The position numbers were made by a program, and so were the translations under genes. Under the pieces are notes generated by a model, which worked only from the letters and a program-made list of their open reading frames with translations, had not been told where the DNA came from and made no database searches. DNA of 64,000 bases, taken from Macrotis lagotis (taxonomy: Eukaryota > Chordata > Mammalia > Peramelemorphia > Peramelidae). Below are positions 50,101 through 62,300 of the stretch, piece by piece (the stretch's first letter is position 1; each line of letters begins with the position of its first letter). The stretch spans positions 280,947,221 through 281,011,220 of the forward strand of contig NC_133658.1 in assembly GCF_037893015.1 (NCBI RefSeq), read 5' to 3'.

Positions 50101-53100
50101 CTTTGATTTGCAAGTTGCTTTATTTTAAATGTATACATGAAGAGGGAATTTGAAAATATATGATGTGAGAATAATACCAAAGATAGATAGTCCTGAATTG
50201 TAGCTATGACACACACAACCCTACACAAACATACCCACATAAAGGTAGAAATAAGAAATTAGATAACAAAATTTTCCTACTATTTCAGACTTAAATTCTT
50301 AAATTCAACTATCTTTTTTTTTTAGGTTTTTGCAAGGCAAACGGGGTTAAGTGGCTTGCGCAAGGCCACACAGCTAGATAATTATTAAGTGTATGAGACC
50401 AGATTTGAACCCAGGTACTCCTGACTCCAAGGCAGGTACTTTATCCACTACACCACCTAGCAGCCCCAAATTAAAAGTTTTGATCCTCCTTTCTCTTCAC
50501 AAAAGCTTTAGAAGTAGAAATAAAACAAGCTGCTAGGCACAATTTACATCACTGAGATATCTAAGTTCTTCTTTGAATTTTTTGTAATGTAAAACAATTT
50601 GAAAAATCCATATTCTCAGTTCTATCCCTTAAAATGTTAGAAGGAGGGGTGGCTAGGTGGCACAGTGGATAGAGCACTGGAGTACCTGAGTTCAAATCTG
50701 GCCTCAGGCACTTAATAATTACCTAGCTGTGTGGCCTTGGGCAAGCCACTTAACCCCATTGCCTTGCAAAAAAAAAAAAAAGAGAAAATGTTAGAAGGAG
50801 AGAAAGGGTCAGGGGAGGAGAAAAATTCATTCTTTGACATTTATAAAAATACATACTGATTGAGACGAAGTGCTTTCACAGCTCTGTTCTCAGGGAATCC
50901 CATTTCTGTAAGTTGTCTTAATGCCACTTCATCTACTCGGTCATCGTCATCCTCATCCAACATTGCTATTAGCAAAGCAAAAAAAATAATGTGACACAGT
51001 GTGTGTAAAATAGAAAATTCCACCTATGCTACTAACAAAATGTTAACATAGATAGAATTTACATTACCTAAGTACATTTTAGATTTAGACAAGATGTCAA
51101 TTTGAACAAGTGTGAAAGATAAGGACTGTTAATTAATGTTACATATGATAAATGACAGAGGAAAGAATAATACATATCTAGAGAGAGAGAGAAACAGCAC
51201 AGAGACAATAGACTTCTTTCTGTGTTTACCTTCTAAGAACTATGGGTTATAATCAACTGATAAAAAAATATCATGAGGAAATAACATGGTCACTCAAGTA
51301 CAGGATTATGCCATTTTTATTAGGTTATAGTATCATAAAATAAATCTGGGGTGTGATCATACCATTTGCCTTTTTAAATAATTCAACTGCATCTGGGTTC
51401 AGAGCTAACAATTTCTGTGCCACCTCTATAAGTGAAACCAAGATCTTCCTGAGTTCTGTCTGAAACTGCAATAAAAGAAAAAAAAGTAAATGATTTCCAC
51501 AAGATTCCAAAGAACTAAAGTGGTTGATAGAACCATAATTTTATCCTGGGACTTTCATGTATAGGGAGGCTATTTATTTGAGCCATCAGATTTAAGTCAT
51601 ATTTTACATCAGGGCAGAGCTAGGGAGGGAAGGAAGGTATTAAATTCTCTTATTTTCTTATATTCAAAAGGAAATGACATATGGAAATTAGCTGAGTAGT
51701 TCAAATGTAATCATATCCTTATTATTTAAATCAGCATGTGCTGATAGTCTAAAGTCGAGTCCCTAGCGCCCCATGAATCTTTCTAGACAATAATACAAAT
51801 CTAAAAGCAAAAAGTAATGGTAGTTTGTTGCTAAATATATTGAACAAACCTAGCTTTGCTTCATTTAATAAACACAACATTATGCTAACTGGTTGCTAAG
51901 TATTCTGAACATCTCCTCTTTTGCTTCATTTAATAAGAGAAAACAGACTTCCCTTAATTTGATGGAACAAATACACAGATTTCTAATTTCAGGCTTACTA
52001 AAATAATGACTTGTCTGAATCTAGTCTGCTATTGGCAAATGGGTTTTCTAAATTAGGAGGAAGTAAATGTTGGAAATACAGTAAGAAGTTCATTATAACA
52101 TGGTTTTTAATAGGGATTTGACATAGTAAAGACTAAATTATATTAACTCCCCCCCACCCCAAAGTCTATACCCCCACCTCACCCTACCCCTCATCAAGCA
52201 CCTTTCTTTGCATCCCTAGCACATAGCACAGTGCCTGGCACATAATGAGCACTTAATAAATAGTATCTGACTGACATGCAGGAGAACTCCAGAAGAACAG
52301 AGACCGAGTATTATCCCCCAACAATGTAGTTTTACTGTACTCTTAGGAACTCTGACAACAAAGAGCTCTGAATCATCAGGTTCAATGGATCAGAATATTT
52401 CACCAAGACTAGATCAAGTGCCCAAACATACACCCTGGTCTCTTTAGAACAATTATGATGTCATGATTAGCAAAGAAATATTGAGACAAATCTCAAGAGA
52501 AGTATTTTCTAGAATGTATTTGAGGAAGAAAGACACATCACCACCATATGGTCAGGCTGTTTTTACCAATCTAAGTCAGACCACAAAAGATAAACAAAGA
52601 GGGGTGGCTAGGTGGCGCAGTGGATAAAGCACTGGCCTTGGAATCAAGAGTACCTAGGTTCAAATCTGGTCTCAGACACTTGATAATTACCTAGCTGTGT
52701 GGCCTTGGGTAAGCCACTTACTCCCATTTGCCTTGAAAAAAAAAAGATAATCAAAGAAGTTGTTATTCTATTCAGTCTCTGCCCAAAACTCAATATCTTA
52801 TTTTGTATTACATTCAAATTAACTTGAAACTAACACCTTCAAATCACTTGAAACTCTGGGGACCAAAATCTTCTACATAAAATGACCCAACATTAAGTTA
52901 TTTGAAAAATCTTGTTTAAAAAAAAAAAAAGCAGGGGTGGCTAGGTGGCGCAGTGGATAGAGTACTGGCCCTGGAGTCAGGAGGACCTAAGTTCAAATCC
53001 GGTCCCAGACATATAATAATTGCCTAGCTGTGTAACCTTGAATAAGTCACTTAACCCCACTGTCTTGTAAAAACTAAAAAAAAAAAGCAGTGTTCGTAAC

Positions 53101-53970
53101 ATGTGAGGGAAAGCAATAGTGTCCAGAAAAAGGTAGAAAATATTTCCATTGTACTCCCCTCATCAGACTATACTTACTGTACCACAGTCAGTTTCTTAGG
53201 TCATATTCTAAGAAGAATTTTGAAAGGAATGGTCTACCCGAGGACCAACATAAGTGACATTCAAAGAGGTTCAATCACTACATAAGTGTCAATCATAAAA
53301 ACTCATGAAGACTCTCTACTAAACTAAGATACTAATCTGTATCAGTGGAAGAATAATTCATATTGATGAACTCATTGATCCTTAACATACTGAATTAAGT
53401 ACAGAAAAACTAGAGCATGTCCTGAAGTAAACTATATAAACAAGGGACCAAAATCATTTCATAGGAGGAATATTTGAGGAACTAGGGAAATTGACCTTGC
53501 AGAAAAAAAAAATCTTAAGAACACCACTGAACATATACAATATATATCAAATTTCTTGCTGCCATGGGGATGTGGTAGAAAAATTAAGAATTCAGAAGCT
53601 TACAAAAAGATGAATGTTGAAAACTATTCATGTAATTGACAAAGTAAACTAACACTTAAAAAAGATAAAGAGAAGAGGAAATAAGATCATTGTCTTTGGC
53701 AATCTGAAAGGCTATCACATGAAAGTGGGCTTTCTTCTATGTGATCCCAATTGGTAGAATGAATATCAGTAGTGGGAAGCAAATTTTCCTGCAATTTCAA
53801 GATGAACTTTATAGTAATTAAGATTTGTTTAAAAAGTTAAAAAAAAGTGAGTTCACTGGAAGAGTCCATATAGAGTCTGAGAGTCCACCAAATAGAGTTG
53901 TAAAAATAGGATTCATACTTAGGATAGCAAAAGATACAACTAGGTGACTTCTAAGGTCTCTTCTTATATA

Positions 53971-54028
<58 letters not shown>

Positions 54029-57000
54029 TATCTTTTTTTTTGTTAAAGATATTATTTGAGTTTTACAATTTTCCCCCCAATCTTACTTCCCTCCCCCACC
54101 CCTCCATGGAAAGCAATCTGTCAGTCTTTTTTTTTTTTAGGTTTTTTTGCAAGGCAAACGGGGTTAAGTGGCTTGCCCAAGGCTACACAACTAGGTAATT
54201 AATTAAGAGTCTGAGACCAGATTTGAACCCAAGTACTCTTGACTCCAGAGCCGGTGCTTAATCTGTCAGTCTTTACTTTGTTTCCATGTTGTACATTGAT
54301 CCAAATTGAGTGTGATGAGAGAGGAATCATATCCTTAAGGAAGAGACAAGAAGTCTAAGAGGTAACAATCTTAATGTTAGAAGAGACCTTATTGCTCTAA
54401 ATCATTAATTATTAGAGAAATGCAAATTAAAGCTTCTCTGAGGTACCACCTCACACCTCTCAGGTTGGCCAGTATGACCAGAAAGGATAATGATCATTGT
54501 TGGAAGGTTTGTGGGAAATCTGGGACACTATTACACTGTTGGTGGAGCTGTGAACTCATCCAACCTTTCTGGAGAGAAATTTGGAACTATGCCCAAAGGG
54601 CAACAAAAATGAGCATACCCTTTGACCCAGAAATACCACTACTGAGTCTATACCTGAAGAGATGATGAAAAAGGGTAAAAACATCACTTGTACAAAAATA
54701 TTCATAGCAGCCCCGTTTGTGGTGGCAAAGAATTGGAAATCAAGTAAATGTCCTTCATTTGGGGAATGGCTTAGCAAACTGTAGTATATGTATGTCATGG
54801 AACACTATTGTTCTATTAGAAACCAGTAGGGACAGGATTTCAGGGAAGCCTGGAGGGATTTGCATGAGCTGATGCTGAGTGAGATCAGCAGAACCAGAAA
54901 AACACTGTATACCCTAACAGCAACATGGGAGTGATGTTCAACCTTGAAGGACTTGCTCATTCCATCAGTGCAACAACCAGGAACAATTTTGGGCTGTCTG
55001 CAAAGGAGAGTACCATCTTTATCCAGATAAGGAGCTGTGGAGTTTAAACAAAGTGCAAGGACTATTCTCTTTAATTTAGAAAAAAAAAACATAAATAGCT
55101 TATTGTCTGATCTTGTTACCTCTTAGACTTCTCTTCTCTTTAAGGATATGATTTCTCTCTCATCACACCCAATTTGGAACAAGGTACAACATGGAAACAA
55201 AGTAAAGACTGACAGAGTGCTTTCTGTGGGGGGGAGGGGGGAGGGAAGCAAGATTGGGGGGAAGATGTAAAACTCAAATAATATCTTTAATAAAGATAAA
55301 TTTAAAAAAAGATTTTATAATTCTATGAAACTGTCAGTATATTTATGTAGTATTTTACTCTCCTATCCATACTTCAGAGTAACTTTTTATACCTATTGTT
55401 AACTCAAAACTGTCTAGGACTTAATTATTTTTATTAGATGAATTTTAGAAATAGGTCAAAAGTGAAAACTATCTTTGCATGAAGTTGATAAAACAAACAA
55501 TTAAAAAGAATAAGTACAAAATTAAAATTAAAAAAAAATTTATCAAATGAGGTTACATCTTCAAACACTCACATCTCTCATGCTGTGATGGGCCACGGTC
55601 CTGTCCACACTATGGGAAGGAATATTTGCTGTCGCTTTGAGAATAGCATCTTTATCTGGAGCTTTCTGTTCTTGCTTTTTCTACACAAAGAAACATAAAA
55701 CAGAGCCATAAGGGAGGAGAATAAATTTAATAAATAACAGACAGAACTTAGAAATTAAGCTGCCTGCCACAACAATAAATTAAATTTTCTTTAGAATAGA
55801 AAGGTCCAAATAAAAATTTTCAAATTAATTCTCTGCACTGTTTGTCATGAAAATATACTAGAGACATATTACTTAAGACCTGGAAAAAAAATGTGATATC
55901 TTAAACTGATCAGTGTGATTGGAAATGAGGAATGAGAGAAAGTGAAAAATTAACTTTACAAGTCATTAGGTCTGACTAGGTGGCATAATACTTGGAACTT
56001 TAATCATTTGTAATTGGGGATATAGACATGTTAATTTTGGGAAGAGTTATACATAATACTACCTTATATTTATGTAGTCCTTTATAGGTTATAAATGCTT
56101 TACATACATTACCTCATAATAGTCCTGTGGAACACAGTGCATGTATGCAATGAAGAAAATGAAGATCAAAGAGGTTATGGCACTTGTCTAAGGTTACAAA
56201 GTTACTGAGTGGTAAACTCCAGTGTTCTTTCTTCCATATCACCCTTCTTCTCTTATCCTTAAAGATTTATACTCCTTTCTCCTCTTCAAATAAATACTGT
56301 ATAACTTTATGATGGGCCACAGAATTTCACATCTTTCATAAAATGTCAAACATTCAATGAATTTGTGGGCTCATATTTTTCTTCCATTAAGTGTAACTCA
56401 CAACCCACCCATACCTCATTTTGGGCAATTTCTATGCATTTTTATACAAGGCAATGGTGTTGAATGTCTTGCCCAAGGTCACACAGTTAAGTAAGTATTA
56501 AGTATCTGAGGCTGGATTGGAACTCAGACCCTCCTGACTCCAGGGCCCAGTGCTCTAATCGCTGCACCACTTACCTGCCCCTCTATGCACATTCTTGAAA
56601 AGGTTAAATACAAAATATCTAATAAATATGCAGATCTCTTTAGATCAGGGATTCTTAATCTGATGTCTCTTTAAAAAGTTTTTAATATGGATTTTAATCG
56701 ATCCAGATGGTCACAAAGGTTTATGATACAAAAAAAGTTAAAAAGATCTAGGAATTTTTAACATATATTGTGGATCCTAGTACAACACCTAGATGAACAG
56801 ATAATGAAAATGCTAGCTAATTTAATCTTTTGTTTTGTTTTGTTTTTGCTAGGCGGTAGAGTTAAGTGACTTGCCCAAAGTCAAATAGCTAGGTAATTAT
56901 TAAGAGTCTGAGGATGGATTTTAACTCAAGTCTTCCTGACTCTGAGGCCAGTGCTCTTTCCATTGTGCCACCTAGCTGCCCCTAGCTAATTAATTTTGCT

Positions 57001-59265
57001 TTCCTATGAATTTCCAATTCAATGATATTCCTTAATGCCTATAGGCTAAAAGTTGAGGCAAAAAAACAAATGGAACTTAAGCAACATAGAGCTAAATAGA
57101 AGGCCAGACAAATAGTAATAGAATAAGGGTGGCTAGGTGGCATAGTGGATAGAGAACCAGCCTCTGGAGTCAAGAGGACCTGAGTTTAAATCCAACCTGA
57201 GACACTTAATAATTACCTAGCTGTGTGGCCTTGGGCAAGCCACTTAACCTCATTGCTTTGCAAAAACTAAAAAAAAAAAAAAAATAGTAACAGAACAGAA
57301 AGTTTTTCTTTTATGTATTAGATAGAGGGCTTTTACAACTATATAATAACAGGAAAGGCAGCTTGGCCAGTTCTCAAAAAAGTAACCTCAGAACTGACTT
57401 TTTCCCTCAGAAATTCTCATTAAGAGAGAGTGGAAATGCCTATATGTATTCTAGAGATATACAAGGCAATAGTTTGGCTGATTCAATGTGTGTTCTGGAG
57501 GCCAGGTGAAATTAAAGATAAAGAGGTCACACAGAGATCCAAAGCCACTCCCTCACAATTTGGCTCAACTGGAGATGGTAAGGCAGCTTAATATCTTAAA
57601 ATAACTCTTTCAGAGTATTGAGTACATGAGCATAGCCCTCTCAATTCTGTCTTAAAATAGTTTGGCCTTCCACTTCTCTAGGGGATGATTACTTTCTCTA
57701 ATCCAATATAAAGCTTTCTCTACAAACCTTAAGTCATAAAGAATAGGTTATTTTTTATTACTATTTCAAGAAATCTGAGTTAAATGAATACCTTTAAAGA
57801 GTCTATGAAGGACCAAGATTTTTACCTTTTAAGACAGTTCTTCCTGAATGGCCACAGCCTAGACACTGGTATAAAAGCAATATGAAACTATATTTTACTA
57901 TTTTGCAATTTTGGTTTTGTAGCTAATCCTGGAGAGTTAGTAGTTTCTTGCTTTTTTTTGAAAGAGGTGTTATTTTCTTTTGCATAGTTTTATTTTATAT
58001 TTTACTGAAAATCTAAAATAAGATACCAAAATAAGGGAACATATGAACCAAAGATCAACTCTCACTAGTAAAGTAGAAAGAGGTTAGATTGTTTTCAAAT
58101 TGAATTCAAATACCATCTCTGCCACTCAGGATGGCTTTAGGGAAGTCACAGATTTTTTTCTTTTAGTCATTCCATCACCTACCAGCAAGCTTGCTCAGAA
58201 GGAAAAAGAGAAGGAAAATAAACCTGAAGTAGCTTAATTTGCTGTTTTATAGGGGCTCCAGGAAAGGGACCTTGGAAAGCTCTCTGGGCTTGGAGTTATA
58301 AAAACCTGAAGCTCTAGTATTAAAATGAAAAGGGCACTAAATCTGATGTCAGAGAACCTGCATTTGAATCCTGGCTCTGCAATGTACTATCTATTTTAAT
58401 TTAATCAAATCACTTCATTTATTATTACATGAAGATGACCTTTAAGCTCCCTTAACAGCTCTAAACTTATGGTTATACTAAGCTCCATAATTTTAGTCAC
58501 AGGATAATTTGGTCATACAAAAAACATACTAATTAAAAGTACATCTCTATTCTATATAAGTAAAAGACAAAAGAAACATGACATCTAATAATTCCACTAT
58601 TAATTAGTGAAAAGAGAAGTTCTTAACAAAATAGGGGATAGAAACAGTATGATGAAATACTAATTTCCTCACTCAGGCTCTTTTTTGTGTTAGATTTTTT
58701 TAATCACTTCATAGGAAGTAATCAGGTGAGTTTCACCATAGCGGAGTTCTTCTAGATGATTTATGTTTTTCTGTCAGGGTTGATGTGGATGTCTGAGGTA
58801 CAAAAGAGTAAAGACAGTAATAGATAAAGCAACTGAAAAGAGCTCAATGATAGCAGAGATCACCTCCCCCTCTCCTTTCTTACAGAAAGCACAATCAGGT
58901 CACAGAGCATGACTATTATGTGTCTAAACATGAAAAAATTAATTTGTTGACAAGATCAAGGAGTACAGAAAAAGTTCTGTAGACATTAACAACAAAAATA
59001 CTATATTAATAATCTGTGATCTGAAACTAGTTTTATCACTCAGATAATTGCTCTGCAATATATTAACAACAACAGAATTTATCTTAACCTGTAAACATCC
59101 TCAGACTCTAATGAAATTAATCAGCAAGTATTTATTATATGAAACTAACCTTTTCCTCAGCTGAGACATCACTCATCTTAGGAGGAGGAGGAGGAGCTCG
59201 TTTTTTTACCAATAATAAGACATCTAGAAGAAAATTATATTTGAAAATCAAGTAAGAAAAAGTTT

Positions 59266-59320
<55 letters not shown>

Positions 59321-62300
59321 GTATATACACACACACATACATATAAAATGTACTTTCTGATCATTACAAGGTTGCACTATCAGGGTAAAAAGGCCTAAGT
59401 GTTCTCTCTGGATCTTTCCTAAATCAAGGAGGCTATGGAAACACATTTTTATTATTTATATAAGACCAATTCCACTGTGTTTGTATATACAACTGCATGC
59501 AAACTGTGAAAAGTAATACAAATAGAAATTACTTAACAAAACTTTTAATAAAAATGATGATAGGATTCAGGCAGTGATTCATGGCAGGCTAGTAGATATA
59601 TTATCTCTATGACACTGGAGAAAGTGAGAAGAACTAGTAGGGATTTGCAAAGTGGCAAAAATTTGGTGAGTTTACTGATTTTAGAAACTATCTGAACCAA
59701 TCAATAATATTTTATTAAGGGACTACTCTGTGCTAAACACTGTTGGTGGGATACAAAGAATTAAATAATATATACTTTTAAGGAGCTTACATTCTAATTG
59801 GGGGGGAGAGGATACAAATATTTTGTTTTTCAATCACAGCCTACTCTTCATGATCCCATTTGGAATTTTCTTGGCAGAGGTACTGAACTGTTTTCCATTT
59901 CCTTCTCCAGCTCATTTTACAAATGAGGAAGCTGAGGCAAACAGGATCTCTGTGTGACTTGCCAAAGTCAACCAACTAGCAAAGTATCTGAGGTCAGATT
60001 TGAACTTGGGAAGAATGATTCTTCTTGACTACAGACCAGTCCTTTTCCCCCCTGTGCCACCTAGCTACCCGTAGATCTAAATATAAGTATATATGAAATA
60101 AATTAAAAAATTAAACCCAAGGTAGTTTGGGAGGGAGGGCACTCACAGGGAGAATCAGGAAAATTTTCGTGTGATGTTTGATTTGTGATTTCAGAGAAGA
60201 GAGTGATTTGTGAGGTGGAAATGAAAAGTCATTTGAGCCAGGAGGAATAGTCAGAATAATGGCAGATATGAGAATTTAAAGTGTAAGATGTGAGGTACAC
60301 AGAGACAGTCAGTTTGTCTAGATCAGAGAGTTCAGAATGGGGAGGACTGTCCATGGAACTGGAAAAAAAAGACGACGAAAAGTTGTGAAGGGTTTTAGAA
60401 GTTTAACAGAAGTTTCTCATTTATTCTAGAGGCCAGCAACTGAAATTTACTGAGAGAAAGTCACTTTGGCAATAGTATGTAGGATAAATTGCAACAGAGA
60501 GAGAGTGGAGAGATATGAGAAATGCTGTGAAGGCAGAAAAGGCAAGACTTGGCAACTGATTGGATGTGTGGAGTGAGGAAGAGTGAGGAGCCAAAGAGAA
60601 CACTACTGTTGAGAATAAGGAGACTGGAAGAATAGAAGTTACTTCAAGGAAGAAATACGGAAGTTCAGAGGAGAGATAGGTTTTAATTAATTTTGGTTTT
60701 AGACAAGTTAAGTTTAGGAGGTCTCTGGGACACCCAGTTTGAAATGTCCAATTGGCAGTTGCGATATGGAATTGAAGCTTGGGAGAGACTGGGTTGAATA
60801 CATGGATCTTTTAATAATCTGCAAAACGATGATAGTCGAATATGCAGGAGTGGATGACGCCATTAAAACAGAAAAAGAGAAGAGGATCTAGGACAGAGTT
60901 TTGAGAACACTCAGGAAGTGTAACTATGGATGTAAAACCACCAAAGGAGATGGAGGAGCAGAAAAGGAGGAGAACTGAGACAAGATAGTGTCACAAAAAT
61001 CCAAAGGAAAAATTATTCCAAATACACCAAACAATTGTAGAAGGATGAAAACTGAGAAAAGACCATCAGATCTGGCAACTAGAGGAATCATTGTTATTTT
61101 GGGGGGGGGGGGAGCAATTTCAGTTGAATGATGAAGCTAGAAGCCAAATTGTAGAAGGTTGAAGAGTGAGAAAAGAGAAACTGGAGGCAGTGAATATAAA
61201 TATCATTTTCTAGGACTTGGGCTAAAAAATAGAGGAGAAGTAGGGTGATAGTTTGAGGGGATGGAAGGCTCTAATTTAGGGGTTTTTTTTAACAGATAGG
61301 AGACACTTGGTTATATTTGAATGCAGTTAAGAAAGAAACCAGTAGAGAGGAAGAAGTAGAAAATTCATGGGAGAGGAAATGATTGAGTTTGCAGTCTGTT
61401 AAAGAAAATGGGATGGTAGAGATGCTGGCCTTGGGAAAGAAGAGCCACTTCATGTCAGACAGAGATGGGGATGATATCAAGGAATTCTAAGATGAGGAGA
61501 AGTGACAAAGATGGAATTCACATCATATGGTCTCAATTTTCTCAGTAAAGTAATATTGGTAAAGTCTTCTCTTGAAAGAGAAGAAGAGAGGGAGAGTTAT
61601 GGGAGGCATACAGAGAGGTTTTGGAATAGCTTCTGTGGAGAATGAGAGAGGAAACCAATTAGAAAGGAATAAAAGGATTGCTATGATGCAGTGAGGATCA
61701 GTTGAAGCTGGTCATGAATTTATAATGTGCCCAGTGAACGTGGTTGTGTGAATTCTTCCAGTCTCTGTTTAGGAGGTGGATGGTGTTAGTGATTCAAAAA
61801 TTGAGGTTTGGAAAGATTTGAACTATAGGACAAGGGGAAAGGGATTTGAGAGTAAAGTATAGAAATAAAATGATTAACCATAAGGTCTGAAAAGGGAGGA
61901 AAGTAAAGTTAAAGTAATGGTCTGAGAAATCACTGAAGGATGAAGAATTGAAGATCTCAATGAAGGCAAAAATAATATTTAGTAGAGGGGAGGCAAAGGG
62001 AAAGATGGAATGATGGGTCAGAGTGAGATACAGGCACATCAGAATTTTGATTAAATAATTGAGACATCCTCATTATAATTACCATGTATAGAGCACCTTA
62101 AGATTTGCAGATTGTTTTATAAATATCTCATTTTATCCTCACAACAACCCTCAAGGGTAGGATTTAATAGATGAGGAAACTGAGGCACAGGTGTAGACTA
62201 ATTTGCCCAAGATCACACATCTAGTAAAGATTGAGGCTGGATTTAAGCCCAGGTCTTCCTGATTCTAGATCCAGTGTTCCATGTGTTGACTATAATCATT

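Noticed and set aside
51181..51192. Short (GA)n run
   Set aside because: Too short to be a notable repeat.
55975..56005. Short 'gactaggtggcataatac' match to the SINE head
   Set aside because: Too short and without body, tail or TSD; could be chance or a very decayed copy.
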